A DNA stretch of 64,000 nt. It comes from Amycolatopsis xylanica. GTDB taxonomy: Bacteria > Actinomycetota > Actinomycetes > Mycobacteriales > Pseudonocardiaceae. Each line of letters begins with the position of its first letter. Positions within the stretch are counted from its first letter, which is position 1. The stretch is from NCBI RefSeq assembly GCF_900107045.1, contig NZ_FNON01000001.1:1550001-1614000 (forward strand), read 5' to 3'. The notes under the pieces are model-generated. The model ran no database searches, was not told the DNA's origin, and saw only the letters and a list, made by a program, of their open reading frames with translations. Made by a program: the position numbers and the translations under genes. Shown piece after piece: positions 42,133 through 50,983 of this stretch.

Positions 42133-43245
42133 CTAGCCGCGCCGCGCGAGGCGGCGGGCGAGCAGTGCGAGCCGGGCACGGAACCGGTCGCCCGGCTCGT
42201 CCAGCCGCCAGCCCAACGCCTCCTCCACATGCGCCAGCCTGGTCGCCACCGAGCTGTGATGGCGATGCAACGCGAGCGCCGCCTGCCGCAGCGATCCCGT
42301 GCGGCAGAAGGCTTCCAGCGTCGCGACGTCGGCCGCGCCGGTCGGCCTCGCGGCCAGCGCGTCGAGCGCGCGCACGTCGCCGGAGTCCCGCAGCCGTGCG
42401 ACCGGGATCTCCGCGAGCAGGGTGAGGGAGCCGAGATCGCCGTGCACCACGACCGGCTCGACGCCGGCCACCGCGAACCGCTCGGCCAGCTTGGCCTGCA
42501 CCCACGACCGCCGGACCTCGAGTCCCGGCACGGCGTCCCCGACACCGACCCGGATCGGCCCGGCGCTGCTGCGCTCGCGGGCCCGATCGTCGAGCGCGGC
42601 ACGCAGCGACTCGATCACGGTGTCCGCGCGCGGCTGCGACACCACCGCCGCGACACCCCCGATCACCGCCACGTGCAGCCGGGGCAGCGGCCCGCCGCGC
42701 GCCAGCAGCCCGACGGCCGCCGCGCCGGGATCGCCACCGTCCTCGGAGCCGACCGCGATCACCCGCACCGGACGCGTGGCGTCGAGTCCGAGCAGCACCA
42801 ACGCCCGCGCCCGGTCTTCGGCCGCGGCCTGCTCGCCCAGCAACAACTCGACCAGCGCGGGGTCTGCCAGATGCGGCGCGGGTGTGACCCGCTCCGCACT
42901 GGCCAGCACCCGCGCCGCGATCGCGAACCGTTCGAGCACCAGGTCGTCGAGCGGACCGGGTGTCCCCGGCCGCTCCAACCAGACCCGGCCCGGCGGTTCT
43001 CCCAGCTCCACCGACGTCGGCTCGGCGACGGCCGCGCCGGCCCGTTCACCGTCCGATGAGAACCGCAGCGGCGCGGCGCCGTCCCGTTCGAACCCCGCGA
43101 CGCACTCCGCCAGCGCCGCCGCGGCCCGCACGAGGTCGGCAGGCCGTCCCTGCCTGGCCACCAGCTCGTCGAAATAGGCGATGACCCGGACCGCCGCTTC
43201 CGCGTCGGCGTCCACTGCGGACAGTCGGAGAAGCAGCCCTTTCAT
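42133..43245 (-). CDS. PucR-family transcriptional regulator
   Basis: A 370-residue regulator. The C-terminal TLEAFCRTGSLRQAALALHRHHSSVATRLAHVEEALGW is split here as LEAFCRTGSLRQAALALHRH and SSVATRLAHVEEALGW: it is the PucR-type HTH_30 that ends CdaR/PucR proteins. The middle (about 150-260) is a GGDEF-like/CdaR sensor segment (PIRVGVGDAVPGLEVRRSWV). The target is unknown. It is co-directional with and just downstream of the DHFR-like gene, not divergent from an obvious catabolic operon. Confidence 0.82.
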   Translation of the reverse strand: MKGLLLRLSAVDADAEAAVRVIAYFDELVARQGRPADLVRAAAALAECVAGFERDGAAPLRFSSDGERAGAAVAEPTSVELGEPPGRVWLERPGTPGPLDDLVLERFAIAARVLASAERVTPAPHLADPALVELLLGEQAAAEDRARALVLLGLDATRPVRVIAVGSEDGGDPGAAAVGLLARGGPLPRLHVAVIGGVAAVVSQPRADTVIESLRAALDDRARERSSAGPIRVGVGDAVPGLEVRRSWVQAKLAERFAVAGVEPVVVHGDLGSLTLLAEIPVARLRDSGDVRALDALAARPTGAADVATLEAFCRTGSLRQAALALHRHHSSVATRLAHVEEALGWRLDEPGDRFRARLALLARRLARRG

Positions 43246-43254
43246 CTGCCCAGG

Positions 43255-43854
43255 CTACTTCTTCACGCGGTAACGCAGGTGCGTGACGCCGGTGCCCTGA
43301 ACGACGGTGTGCGGGCCCTCGAACTGCACCGGCGCACCGCTGAGCTCGGCGAACAGCGGCTTGCCCGCGCCCAGCACGACCGGCACCAGCTCGACCCCGA
43401 CCTCGTCGAGCAGCCCGGCCTCAAGGCATTGCCTGGCCATCTGGCCGCCGTTGACCACGACGTTCTTGCCGCCTGCCAGCTCTCGCGCCTTCGCGACCGC
43501 AGCCTCGATGCCCTCGGTGACGAAGACGAAGTTCTCGTCGTCCTCCGGCCGGTCGGCGGGGCGCTGGTGGGTGAGCACGACCGTGGTCACGCCCAGCGGG
43601 TGCCGCCCGCCCCACGCCTTGGTCATGTCGTAGAGGTGCCGCCCGACGACCAGCGCGCCGATGCCCGCGTACTCGGCCTGAACCAGCTCCGCGCTCGCGG
43701 CCGAGACCCGCGACGCCGGCACGTTCGGGCTGTCCGACGGGATCTCGACGTCACCGTTGCCGTACCACTGGAACAGCAGGTCGAAGCCGCTTTCCCCGGG
43801 ACCGGCGATGAACCCGTCGAGCGACATGGTGGCTCCGGCGATGACCTTGCTCAT
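43255..43854 (-). CDS. Dihydrofolate reductase-like (RibD C-terminal domain) protein
   Basis: A 199-residue reductase-fold protein. KVIAGATMSLDGFIAGP is the standard N terminus; YAGIGALVVGRHLYDM, TTVVLTHQRPADR, KNVVVNGGQMARQCLEAGLLDEV and ELVPVVLGAGKPLFAELSG are conserved. Family members are NADPH-dependent reductases of uncertain substrate and are not bona fide folate enzymes. ATG 43854 follows GGGAGAG. It lies nine bases upstream of the PucR gene, suggesting an operon. Confidence 0.85.
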   Translation of the reverse strand: MSKVIAGATMSLDGFIAGPGESGFDLLFQWYGNGDVEIPSDSPNVPASRVSAASAELVQAEYAGIGALVVGRHLYDMTKAWGGRHPLGVTTVVLTHQRPADRPEDDENFVFVTEGIEAAVAKARELAGGKNVVVNGGQMARQCLEAGLLDEVGVELVPVVLGAGKPLFAELSGAPVQFEGPHTVVQGTGVTHLRYRVKK

Positions 43855-44010
43855 GTGGATCTCTCCCTCGTTGTTCGGTGGCTTCCGTCAACGCGTCGAT
43901 CGGCGATCCCCGGTTTCGACACCGGTTGGGACGAAATCGGGACATAACCGGGGCAAGATCGTCGAACTTCCCGGACCGTCTGACGATCTTCGCTGGTCAG
44001 AGTGTCGAGT

Positions 44011-44961
44011 ATGCAGCTGACAACCGACAAAACCGCTCCGCGCCGCCACTGGGCGGTCCTCGCCGTCGTCGCGGCGGTCATGGCGGGCGCCGCGGTCTGG
44101 GTGGTGTCCTCGCACACGATCGCGGGCTCGGCGAGCCCCCGCACACTCTCGGTCCCGGCGCTGAGCTGGCCGTCCGGCGGCCAGACCGCGGTCGACGTCG
44201 AGGGACTCGGCCGCATCGGCACGATCGGCGTGCAGGCACCCGTCCCGATCGCCAGCGTCACGAAGGTGATGACCGCGTACGTCGTGCTCCGCGATCACCC
44301 GCTGCGCGACGGCGAGGCCGGGCCCGACATCGTCATCGACCAGCAGGCCGAAGCCGAGTCCTCGTCGACCGAGGAGTCGACCGCCCCGGTCCGCGCCGGC
44401 CAGCGTTTCTCCGAGCGCCGGCTACTGGAGCTGATGCTCATCCCCTCCGGCAACAACATCGCCCGCCAGCTCGCCCGCTGGGACGCGGGCAGCCAGGAGG
44501 CCTTCGTCGAGAAGATGAACCGCGCGGCCGCCGACCTCGGCATGACCGACACCAAGTACACCGGCGCCAGCGGCGTCGAGGACTCGACCACCAGCACCGC
44601 CTCCGATCAGCTCCTGCTGGCGCACGCGGCCATGCGCGACGCGGTCATCCGGTCGATCGTGGCCATGCCGAACGTCCAGGTGGGCAATGGCGGCCGGACC
44701 CTGCCCAACACCAACACCCTGCTCGGCCGCAGTGGCGTGATCGGCCTCAAGACCGGTTCGAGCACGGCCGCCGGCGGCGCGCTCATGTGGGCGGCCGAGC
44801 CGACCGACGGCGCGACGAAGCGCCTCGTGCTCGGTGTCGTGCTCCACCAGAACTCGGGCAACTCACCCCGAGCGGGCCTGGAGGCCGCGCTCTCCGAAAG
44901 CGGCAAGCTGATCGCCGCGGTCGAGCACGCACTCCCCGCCATCGTCACCGCCAACCGGTAA
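44011..44961 (+). CDS. D-alanyl-D-alanine carboxypeptidase-like serine hydrolase (S11)
   Basis: About 316 residues. An N-terminal membrane anchor or signal (HWAVLAVVAAVMAGAAVWVV) is followed by a penicillin-binding fold. The three active-site motifs are IASVTKVMTAY (SxxK), LMLIPSGNNIARQL (SGN) and VIGLKTGSSTAAGG (KTG). It probably trims peptidoglycan stem peptides. GTG 44002 is an alternative start three codons earlier; neither has a strong SD. Its last 17 bases overlap the end of the convergent methyltransferase gene. Confidence 0.88.
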   Translation: MQLTTDKTAPRRHWAVLAVVAAVMAGAAVWVVSSHTIAGSASPRTLSVPALSWPSGGQTAVDVEGLGRIGTIGVQAPVPIASVTKVMTAYVVLRDHPLRDGEAGPDIVIDQQAEAESSSTEESTAPVRAGQRFSERRLLELMLIPSGNNIARQLARWDAGSQEAFVEKMNRAAADLGMTDTKYTGASGVEDSTTSTASDQLLLAHAAMRDAVIRSIVAMPNVQVGNGGRTLPNTNTLLGRSGVIGLKTGSSTAAGGALMWAAEPTDGATKRLVLGVVLHQNSGNSPRAGLEAALSESGKLIAAVEHALPAIVTANR

Positions 44962-45628
44962 GCGGTTTGCGGGCCCGGACCCCCAGCACGATCGGCACCG
45001 GGCTTCCGCCCTCGGTGAACCGTTCGAGGGTCAAGCCCGCATCGAGGAACCCCTGCATCAGCTCGGGCAGCGGCCAGTGCGCGGCGCCGACCTTGTCGCG
45101 AATTCCCTGGTCGGTCCACGACTCCTTGGTCCAATGCCCGTCGAGGTAGCCAGGACGGATGACCACCGCGCCGGGGTCGCCGCGATCGGCGAACCCACCG
45201 CAGAAGCACGGATGGACACCGGCGTGCACGAACACCCCGCCAGGCCGCAGCACCCTGGCCGCCTCACGCAGCACGGCCGGGTACTCGGGCATATCGGTGT
45301 GGACCATCACGGCGACGACGGCGGGAACGCTGCCGTCCCGGAAGGGCAGCCGCCCGGCATCGGCGCGCGCGATCGGCAGCCGTCCACGGGCGTGCCGCAG
45401 CATCCCGCTGGACAGGTCGACACCGACCGGAGCCCACCCCAGCTCCCGCACGACGGCGGCATGGACCCCGGTACCGCAGCCGATCTCGAGGCACACACCG
45501 CTGCCCTCGCCGAGAAGAGCGCACAGCGCGCCTTCAATGCCGAGCGGATCGTGACCCAGCCGCTGGGTGCTCAGGAACTGCTCTTCGTACCAGTCAGCGA
45601 TCTCATCGTATGCCGTTTTCGCCACCAC
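44945..45628 (-). CDS. Class I SAM-dependent methyltransferase
   Basis: A 227-residue methyltransferase. Motif I is VCLEIGCGTGVHAAVVRELG, followed by GVDLSSGMLRHARGRLP, ADAGRLPFRDGSVPAVVAVM and REAARVLRPGGVFVHAGVHP. These are Methyltransf_11 features. The substrate is unknown. The gene starts with tandem GTG codons at 45628. It overlaps the 3' end of the carboxypeptidase gene. Confidence 0.88.
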   Translation of the reverse strand: MVAKTAYDEIADWYEEQFLSTQRLGHDPLGIEGALCALLGEGSGVCLEIGCGTGVHAAVVRELGWAPVGVDLSSGMLRHARGRLPIARADAGRLPFRDGSVPAVVAVMVHTDMPEYPAVLREAARVLRPGGVFVHAGVHPCFCGGFADRGDPGAVVIRPGYLDGHWTKESWTDQGIRDKVGAAHWPLPELMQGFLDAGLTLERFTEGGSPVPIVLGVRARKPLTGWR

Positions 45629-45689
45629 ACCATTGGACCGTCGCGGTCGCCGCGGGCGCCACGGATTCCGCCCGCGGCGTAACGCGCGG

Positions 45690-47051
45690 TCACTGGAAGC
45701 TGAACAGCGGCGGGAACACCAAAACGACCAACCAAGCCCACAGCGCGTACACCGGCAGATAGCTCGTCTGCCAGCTTTCGAGGGCCGCGAACGGCTTGCG
45801 CCGACGCACGAGTCCCAGCGTCAGCCAAGCCGACCAGGCGAGGTTTGCCAGCAGGATCACGTTCTCGCCCAGCGCGGCCGCCTTGTTCGCCGAAGTGCCG
45901 AACTCGGAGATCCGGCCGACGATCTCCACCAGCACCAGCACGTCGATGGCCAGCGCGCAGACCACGAGCGCGAGCTGGAGCGTGTCGAACAGGGTGGGCG
46001 GGCCCAGCGGGTCACGGGCCGAGATCGAGTAGAGCAGCAGGGCGAGCACCACGACCAGCAGCAGGTCGAACAGGATCAGCGCGTCGCGCTCGATGTCGAT
46101 GCCGTGGCCGTTGACGCCGACCGCGACCAGGAAAGCCAGCAGTCCCAAGGCGAACAGCGGGGTGAACAGCCTGGTGAGCACCGGGGCGATGTTCTCGACG
46201 ACGCTCTGCTTGGCCTCGACCAGCCAGCCCGCGACGACGACCGCGGCCGCGGCGCCGCACGGCACCAGCCACTGGCCGACGAAGGTCTCCGGGACGATCC
46301 CGATCGCCTTGAAGGTGCCGAAGGTGAACGCGATCAGCACGATGCCGCCGAGTCCGATGAGGACACAGTAGACGAACCATTCGCCGGTGAAGCGGATGAA
46401 GTCCATGCGACGCCTGGGCGAACGCGGGTCATCGGACACATAGGACAGTCCGACCGCGAACCACAGCGCGATCGGGAGATGGATCGTGGTCAGGACCAGC
46501 GTCTGCGACTTGTCGCCGAGCGGGAAGACGTTGGCCGCGACCGCGCCGAGCACGAAGAGCCCCAGCAGCGCCCCGATCAGCGGCTTCGGCGCCTGGCGGC
46601 GCCACGCCAGGAAACCCGCCAGCCACGGCAGCACGAACAGGGCGATGTTGGGACCGTAGAAGGCGATGTCGTGCTCGAGGTCCATTCCGAACAGCGCGGG
46701 GACCTTGATGGACAGTGCCGCGCCCGCCGCGCACACGATCATCGCGACCAGGTCGCGGCGTGACCGCGATGCCGCCGGGCCGTCGGGTTCGCCGGTGAGC
46801 ACCAGCTGCTTCCACAACCGCTCCGAATGCTCCCTGGCGAATTCGCGCGAGAGGTCGTCCAGGCTGCCCATGCGCTTGACGGCGACCAGGAACGCCTCGT
46901 CGGCGCGCAGACCCGCGCCGACGAGCTCGTCGACCGAACCACGCAGGTGGTCTTCGAGCTCGTCGGCATCGGATTTACGCAGCTCAGGGCGCTTTTGGAG
47001 GTACTGGCGCCATTGCGCGAACTGCGACTCCAGCTCGTCGGGGGTGCTCAC
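45690..47051 (-). CDS. Polytopic membrane protein with permease prefix domain
   Basis: About 453 residues. Residues 5-80 (ELESQFAQWRQYLQKRPELR; DELEDHLRGSVDELVGAGLR; FLVAVKRMGSLDDLSREFA) form the helical permease prefix domain that often links a PadR regulator to a membrane protein. The rest has about ten hydrophobic helices (LVAMIVCAAGAALSIKVPAL; PNIALFVLPWLAGFLAW; WFVYCVLIGLGGIVLIAFTF). Its GTG overlaps the padR stop (GTGA), so the two are translationally coupled. Function is unknown; control by PadR in response to an envelope or drug signal is the usual pattern. Confidence 0.82.
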   Translation of the reverse strand: MSTPDELESQFAQWRQYLQKRPELRKSDADELEDHLRGSVDELVGAGLRADEAFLVAVKRMGSLDDLSREFAREHSERLWKQLVLTGEPDGPAASRSRRDLVAMIVCAAGAALSIKVPALFGMDLEHDIAFYGPNIALFVLPWLAGFLAWRRQAPKPLIGALLGLFVLGAVAANVFPLGDKSQTLVLTTIHLPIALWFAVGLSYVSDDPRSPRRRMDFIRFTGEWFVYCVLIGLGGIVLIAFTFGTFKAIGIVPETFVGQWLVPCGAAAAVVVAGWLVEAKQSVVENIAPVLTRLFTPLFALGLLAFLVAVGVNGHGIDIERDALILFDLLLVVVLALLLYSISARDPLGPPTLFDTLQLALVVCALAIDVLVLVEIVGRISEFGTSANKAAALGENVILLANLAWSAWLTLGLVRRRKPFAALESWQTSYLPVYALWAWLVVLVFPPLFSFQ

Positions 47052-47413
47052 GCGAGACCTCCCGCGAGTGCCAGCCCGGCGTCGCCGGGACCGGTCCAGA
47101 TCTGCTTGAGCGTGTCGACGACCGTCGTCCACTGTCGACGCTGCTCGGCGAGTTCGGCCAGGCCGGCCTCGGTGACGCTGTAGTACTTGCGCCGCCGCTC
47201 CCCCGCGACCGACTGCCAGCTGGACTTCACGTAGCCGAGACGTTCGAGCCGGTGCAGCAGCGGATAGAGCAACCCCTCCGTCCAGTCCAGCTCGCCCGAG
47301 GACAGCTCGTTGATCCGCCTGAGGATGGCGTACCCGTAGTTGTCCTCCTCGGCCAAGATGCCCAGCACCATCGGCGTCGCCGACGCGGCGACCAGATCCT
47401 TCGTGACCTTCAC
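47048..47413 (-). CDS. PadR-family transcriptional regulator
   Basis: A 121-residue PadR protein: PMVLGILAEEDNYGYAILRR, ELDWTEGLLYPLLHRLERLG and GERRRKYYSVTEAGLAELAE are the winged-helix hallmarks. GTG 47413 follows GGAGG with four bases. It is the first gene of a coupled pair with the membrane protein at 45690-47051. An inverted repeat overlaps its predicted promoter (47425-47447), indicating autorepression. Confidence 0.9.
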   Translation of the reverse strand: MKVTKDLVAASATPMVLGILAEEDNYGYAILRRINELSSGELDWTEGLLYPLLHRLERLGYVKSSWQSVAGERRRKYYSVTEAGLAELAEQRRQWTTVVDTLKQIWTGPGDAGLALAGGLA

Positions 47414-47424
47414 GCAGCCTCCAT

Positions 47425-47471
47425 GCCTAGAACCACTAGGCATAGTAGTGCTAGGTATCAGCTCCTCGCAA
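47425..47471 (-). promoter_or_regulatory. PadR promoter and operator
   Basis: GCCTAG-AACCA-CTAGGC (47425-47441) is an inverted repeat. On the minus strand TACTAT (47442-47447) and TTGCGA (47466-47471), 18 bases apart, form a promoter whose start site falls in the repeat. The -35 lies inside the 3' end of helR. Confidence 0.5.
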
Positions 47472-49620
47472 CGAGCCCCCTCAACGCCTGAGGCAGATCG
47501 CCGTGGTGCAGCACGCCGAGACGCTGCGTGGCGCGGGTGAGCGCGACGTACAGCTCGGCCGCGCCGCGCGGGCCGTCGGCGAGGATCCGCTCGGGATCGA
47601 CCACCAGCACGGCGTCGAACTCCAGGCCCTTCGTCTCCGACGCGGGCACCACGCCCGGGATCCCCGGCGGCCCGATGACGATGCTCGTGCCCTCGCGGCC
47701 GGCCTCCTCGGAGTTGAATTCCTCAATGGCCGCACCGAGTTCGGCGTCCGTCACCCGCCGGGACCACGGCATCACCCCGCACGCGCGCACCGACTCCGGC
47801 GCCTTGACGTCCGGCGCGAACTCGGCGAGCACCGTGCCGGCGACGGCCATGATCTCCGCCGGGGTGCGGTAGTTGACCGTCAGCGACCGGTACACCCAGC
47901 GGCCGGGCACGTACGGCCGCAGCATCGCGTCCCACGACCGCGCGCCCGCCTCCGAGCGGCGCTGCGCGAGGTCGCCGACCACCGTGAACGACCGGTTGGG
48001 GCAGCGGCGCATCAGCACCCGCCAGTCCATTTCGGACAGTTCCTGCGCCTCGTCGACGACGACGTGCCGGTACGTCCAGTCGCGGTCGGCGGAGGCGCGC
48101 TCGACGAGATCACGGGTGTCGACCTCGACGAACCGGTCGGCGAGATCCTCGGCGTAGAGCAGGTGCTCGGCGACCAGCGCGACGTCCTCGTCCAGCTCCT
48201 CACGGTCGAGTTTCATCATCTGCATGACGCCCTCGGCGTATTCGGCCTCGGCCTGCCGCTCCCGATCGACGCTGGTGTCAGCGGGCTTGTCGGGGCCCAG
48301 CAGATCGACCAGCTCGTCGAGCAACGGCACGTCCGACACCGTCCACGCGTCGCCCTCGGACCGCGCCAGCGCGAGGTCCACACCGGCCGCGCGCAGCCGT
48401 GCGTCCGAGGTGTACAGACCCGACAGCAGCTCGTCCGGCGTCATGATCGGCCACAGCTCGTCGATCGCGGCGACGAACTTGTCGTCTTCCGCGAGTTCCT
48501 TGAGCAAGGACTTCCGGAGGTCCTCCCACTCTTCGCGGTCGTCACGGGTCAGCCAGCCGCGGCCGATCCTGCCGATCGCCCGCTCGGTCAGCACGTACGT
48601 GACGATCTCGGTGAACACCGACCGCGCCTCGTTGTGCGGCAAGCCACTCTTGCGCGCCTCGTCCCTGGCCCACTCGGCGGTTTCGGCGTCGATCCGGACG
48701 GTCACGTCCTTCAGCTGGATCGGCACCGGCTCCCCGGGCAGCCGCTGCCGGTCGGCGATGGCCGCGGCGAGCACGTCGAGCATCTTCAGCGAGCCCTTGA
48801 TCCGCGCGACCTCGGGCTCGTCTTCGGCGGTCACGCTCCTTCCCGGCACCAGGTCACCGGTGGTCATGAACACCACGTCCGACTCGCCCAGCGACGGCAG
48901 CACCCGCCCGATATGGTTCAGGAACGCCGGATTCGGCCCGATCACGAGCACGCCGTGCCGTTCCATCCGCTCCCGCTGCGTGTACAGCAGGTACGCGACG
49001 CGGTGCAGCGCGACCACGGTCTTGCCGGTGCCGGGCCCGCCCTCGATCACCAGCACGCCGGGGTGGTCGAGCCGGATGATCTCGTCCTGCTCGGCCTGGA
49101 TGGTCGCCACGATGTCGCGCATGCCCTCACCGCGCGGCGCGTTGACCGCGGCGAGCAGCGCCGCGTCCCCGCGATCGCCCTCGCCGGGCCGCCCGAGCAC
49201 CTCGTCGGTGAAATCGACCACAGTCCGCCCGCGCGTATGGAATTGACGCCGCCGCCGCATATTCTCCGGACTCGCCGCGGTCGCGGTATAAAACGCCCGC
49301 GAAGCCGGCGCCCGCCAATCCAGCAGCACCGGTTCGAACGCGTTGTCCTCGTCGAAAAGCCCAATCCGCCCGATGTACGACCGTTCGCCCGCAAGGGTGT
49401 CCAGCCGCCCGAAGCACAATCCGTCGTCCCCGAACGCCAGCCGCTTCATCTCCTTCGCCGAAGCACGCACCTGGACGTCCCGTTCCATCACCGCTTCGCC
49501 GCTCCCCCGCAGCGCGGCGGTGTATGCCCCCGTGGCCCGCGCGCGCTCAGCGTCCAGGCGTGTGTAAAGCCCGGCGATGTAGTCCCGCTCCGACCGCAAT
49601 TCCTCGTCGTACCCCTGCAC
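47458..49620 (-). CDS. helR: HelR/HelD-like RNA polymerase-associated SF1 ATPase
   Basis: A 720-residue protein. The N-terminal coiled-coil arm (about 1-60, LRSERDYIAGLYTRLDAERA) enters RNA polymerase in HelD proteins. The Walker A GGPGTGKT is at 194-201, Walker B/motif II is VVVDEAQELSEMDWR, motif III is FTVVGDLAQRRSEAG, and the C terminus has TKGLEFDAVLVVDPERIL and AELYVALTRATQRLGVL. These are UvrD-like motor motifs without DNA-helicase accessory domains. HelR displaces rifamycins from RNA polymerase and is induced through a rifamycin-associated element. Such an element lies 59-77 bases upstream of this ATG (49679-49697). Confidence 0.88.
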   Translation of the reverse strand: MQGYDEELRSERDYIAGLYTRLDAERARATGAYTAALRGSGEAVMERDVQVRASAKEMKRLAFGDDGLCFGRLDTLAGERSYIGRIGLFDEDNAFEPVLLDWRAPASRAFYTATAASPENMRRRRQFHTRGRTVVDFTDEVLGRPGEGDRGDAALLAAVNAPRGEGMRDIVATIQAEQDEIIRLDHPGVLVIEGGPGTGKTVVALHRVAYLLYTQRERMERHGVLVIGPNPAFLNHIGRVLPSLGESDVVFMTTGDLVPGRSVTAEDEPEVARIKGSLKMLDVLAAAIADRQRLPGEPVPIQLKDVTVRIDAETAEWARDEARKSGLPHNEARSVFTEIVTYVLTERAIGRIGRGWLTRDDREEWEDLRKSLLKELAEDDKFVAAIDELWPIMTPDELLSGLYTSDARLRAAGVDLALARSEGDAWTVSDVPLLDELVDLLGPDKPADTSVDRERQAEAEYAEGVMQMMKLDREELDEDVALVAEHLLYAEDLADRFVEVDTRDLVERASADRDWTYRHVVVDEAQELSEMDWRVLMRRCPNRSFTVVGDLAQRRSEAGARSWDAMLRPYVPGRWVYRSLTVNYRTPAEIMAVAGTVLAEFAPDVKAPESVRACGVMPWSRRVTDAELGAAIEEFNSEEAGREGTSIVIGPPGIPGVVPASETKGLEFDAVLVVDPERILADGPRGAAELYVALTRATQRLGVLHHGDLPQALRGLVARS

Positions 49621-49678
49621 TCAGCGACTCCCGTTTCCCCAGGTTCTGGCTACGGCGAGAGATTGTGCGGCATAACCG

Positions 49679-49697
49679 GGGTCTTGCGGCAAGCCCC
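49679..49697 (-). promoter_or_regulatory. Rifamycin-associated element (RAE)
   Basis: On the minus strand GGGGCTTGCCGCAAGACCC matches the published 19-bp RAE, which I recall as GGGGCTTGCGGCAAGGCCC, at 17 of 19 positions. It is oriented towards helR, 59 bases upstream of its ATG. RAEs confer rifamycin-inducible expression of resistance genes in actinobacteria. Confidence 0.7.
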
Positions 49698-49705
49698 CTG
49701 GTGCG

Positions 49706-50983
49706 CTATATGTTGGCAATGGAAGGGAGTGGTGTTTCCTCCCGCCGTCTCGTCATCGCCGCGAAACGCGGCTGACCTTCCTCGCCGATGTCGGGCAGAC
49801 GCAGCACGCACACCGCGCCGACGGCACCCAGTACCGCGAGACCGCCGAACAGCATGACGAAGCCACCGTGGGCGAGCAAGGCCGGTGCCACGAACGGCAC
49901 AGCGGCGACCGGCAGGATGCTCGCGATGTTCAAGACCGCGAAATCCTTGCCCGCCGATTCCGGATCGGGAAGCATCCGCAGGCAGAGCGCGAAATCCGTG
50001 GCCAGGAAAGTGCCGTAGCCCAGCGACATGATCGCGGCGCCCGCGTACACGGCCGGGATGGCGGGCGAAAACGCCACCACGACCAGGCCGACGGCCAGCA
50101 CGAGACCACCACCGAGCACGAACGGCTTCTGGCGTTGGATCCGGTCCGAGAGCCAGCCGGTCAGCCACGCCGTCACGGCGACGCACAGGATCCCGATCAG
50201 CGTCAGCACGAGGATCTTCCCCGCCACCGCGTCCGTCGAGACTTCGAACCGCTGCGTGAACACGAACGCCAGATAGCTGTTCGACGCCCAGGCGGCGGTG
50301 ATCAGGAACCGCACCACCCAGGCCCAGCCGAACGCGGGATGCTTGCGCGGATTGACCCAATACGCCCGCAGCACCATCGCGAGACCCAGTTCACCTTCGG
50401 GCGCCGGATGCTGAGGATCACGTACGAGCATCACGCACAGGAAGACACCGGCCGCGCTCAGCGCCCCGACCACGCCCCATTGCAGCCACGGCAACGCCGG
50501 CACCGCGCTCACCAGCGCGAACCCCAGCACCGGGCCCGCGAGCGCCACGAAAGCCACGACCCCGGAAACCGTCCCGCGCCGAGCCGGGGCGACCTGGTCG
50601 GCGGCCAGCGCGGAGCTCGCGGCGAGCTGGAAGGCGATCAAGGCCGTGATCAGCGCCCAGCCCAAAGCGACCTGCCACACCTCGGTCGTCCAGCCCATGA
50701 CCACCAGCAGAATGGCCGCACCAAGACCCGCCGTGAGGATCCACGTGCGGCGACGGCCGAAGCGGGCGGCCGTGCGGTCGCTGATCCGGCCGCCGAGCGG
50801 GTTCGCGAGCAGGCCGGTGAGCCCGCCGATCCCGGTCACCAGGCTGAACGCCGACGTCGCCTCGGCACCGGCGATCGTGGTGAGATGCGTGACCAGCAGC
50901 AGGCTGATCGGGACCGAGGTGCCGATGTAAGCGGCGGCGTTCGTGCCGACCAGCCCCGCCAGCAGCCGACGATGCCCGGTCAC
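49706..50983 (-). CDS. MFS transporter
   Basis: A 425-residue transporter with about 12 membrane helices. The loop after helix 2, NPLGGRISDRTAARFGRRRTW, is MFS motif A. A second DR-containing loop, GWLSDRIQRQKPFVLGGG, lies in the second half. It is the last gene of a tightly packed operon: its ATG overlaps the hydrolase stop by four bases. It probably imports the amide or ester substrate, or exports a product, of the enzymes upstream. Its 3' end abuts the RAE before helR. Confidence 0.85.
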   Translation of the reverse strand: MTGHRRLLAGLVGTNAAAYIGTSVPISLLLVTHLTTIAGAEATSAFSLVTGIGGLTGLLANPLGGRISDRTAARFGRRRTWILTAGLGAAILLVVMGWTTEVWQVALGWALITALIAFQLAASSALAADQVAPARRGTVSGVVAFVALAGPVLGFALVSAVPALPWLQWGVVGALSAAGVFLCVMLVRDPQHPAPEGELGLAMVLRAYWVNPRKHPAFGWAWVVRFLITAAWASNSYLAFVFTQRFEVSTDAVAGKILVLTLIGILCVAVTAWLTGWLSDRIQRQKPFVLGGGLVLAVGLVVVAFSPAIPAVYAGAAIMSLGYGTFLATDFALCLRMLPDPESAGKDFAVLNIASILPVAAVPFVAPALLAHGGFVMLFGGLAVLGAVGAVCVLRLPDIGEEGQPRFAAMTRRREETPLPSIANI

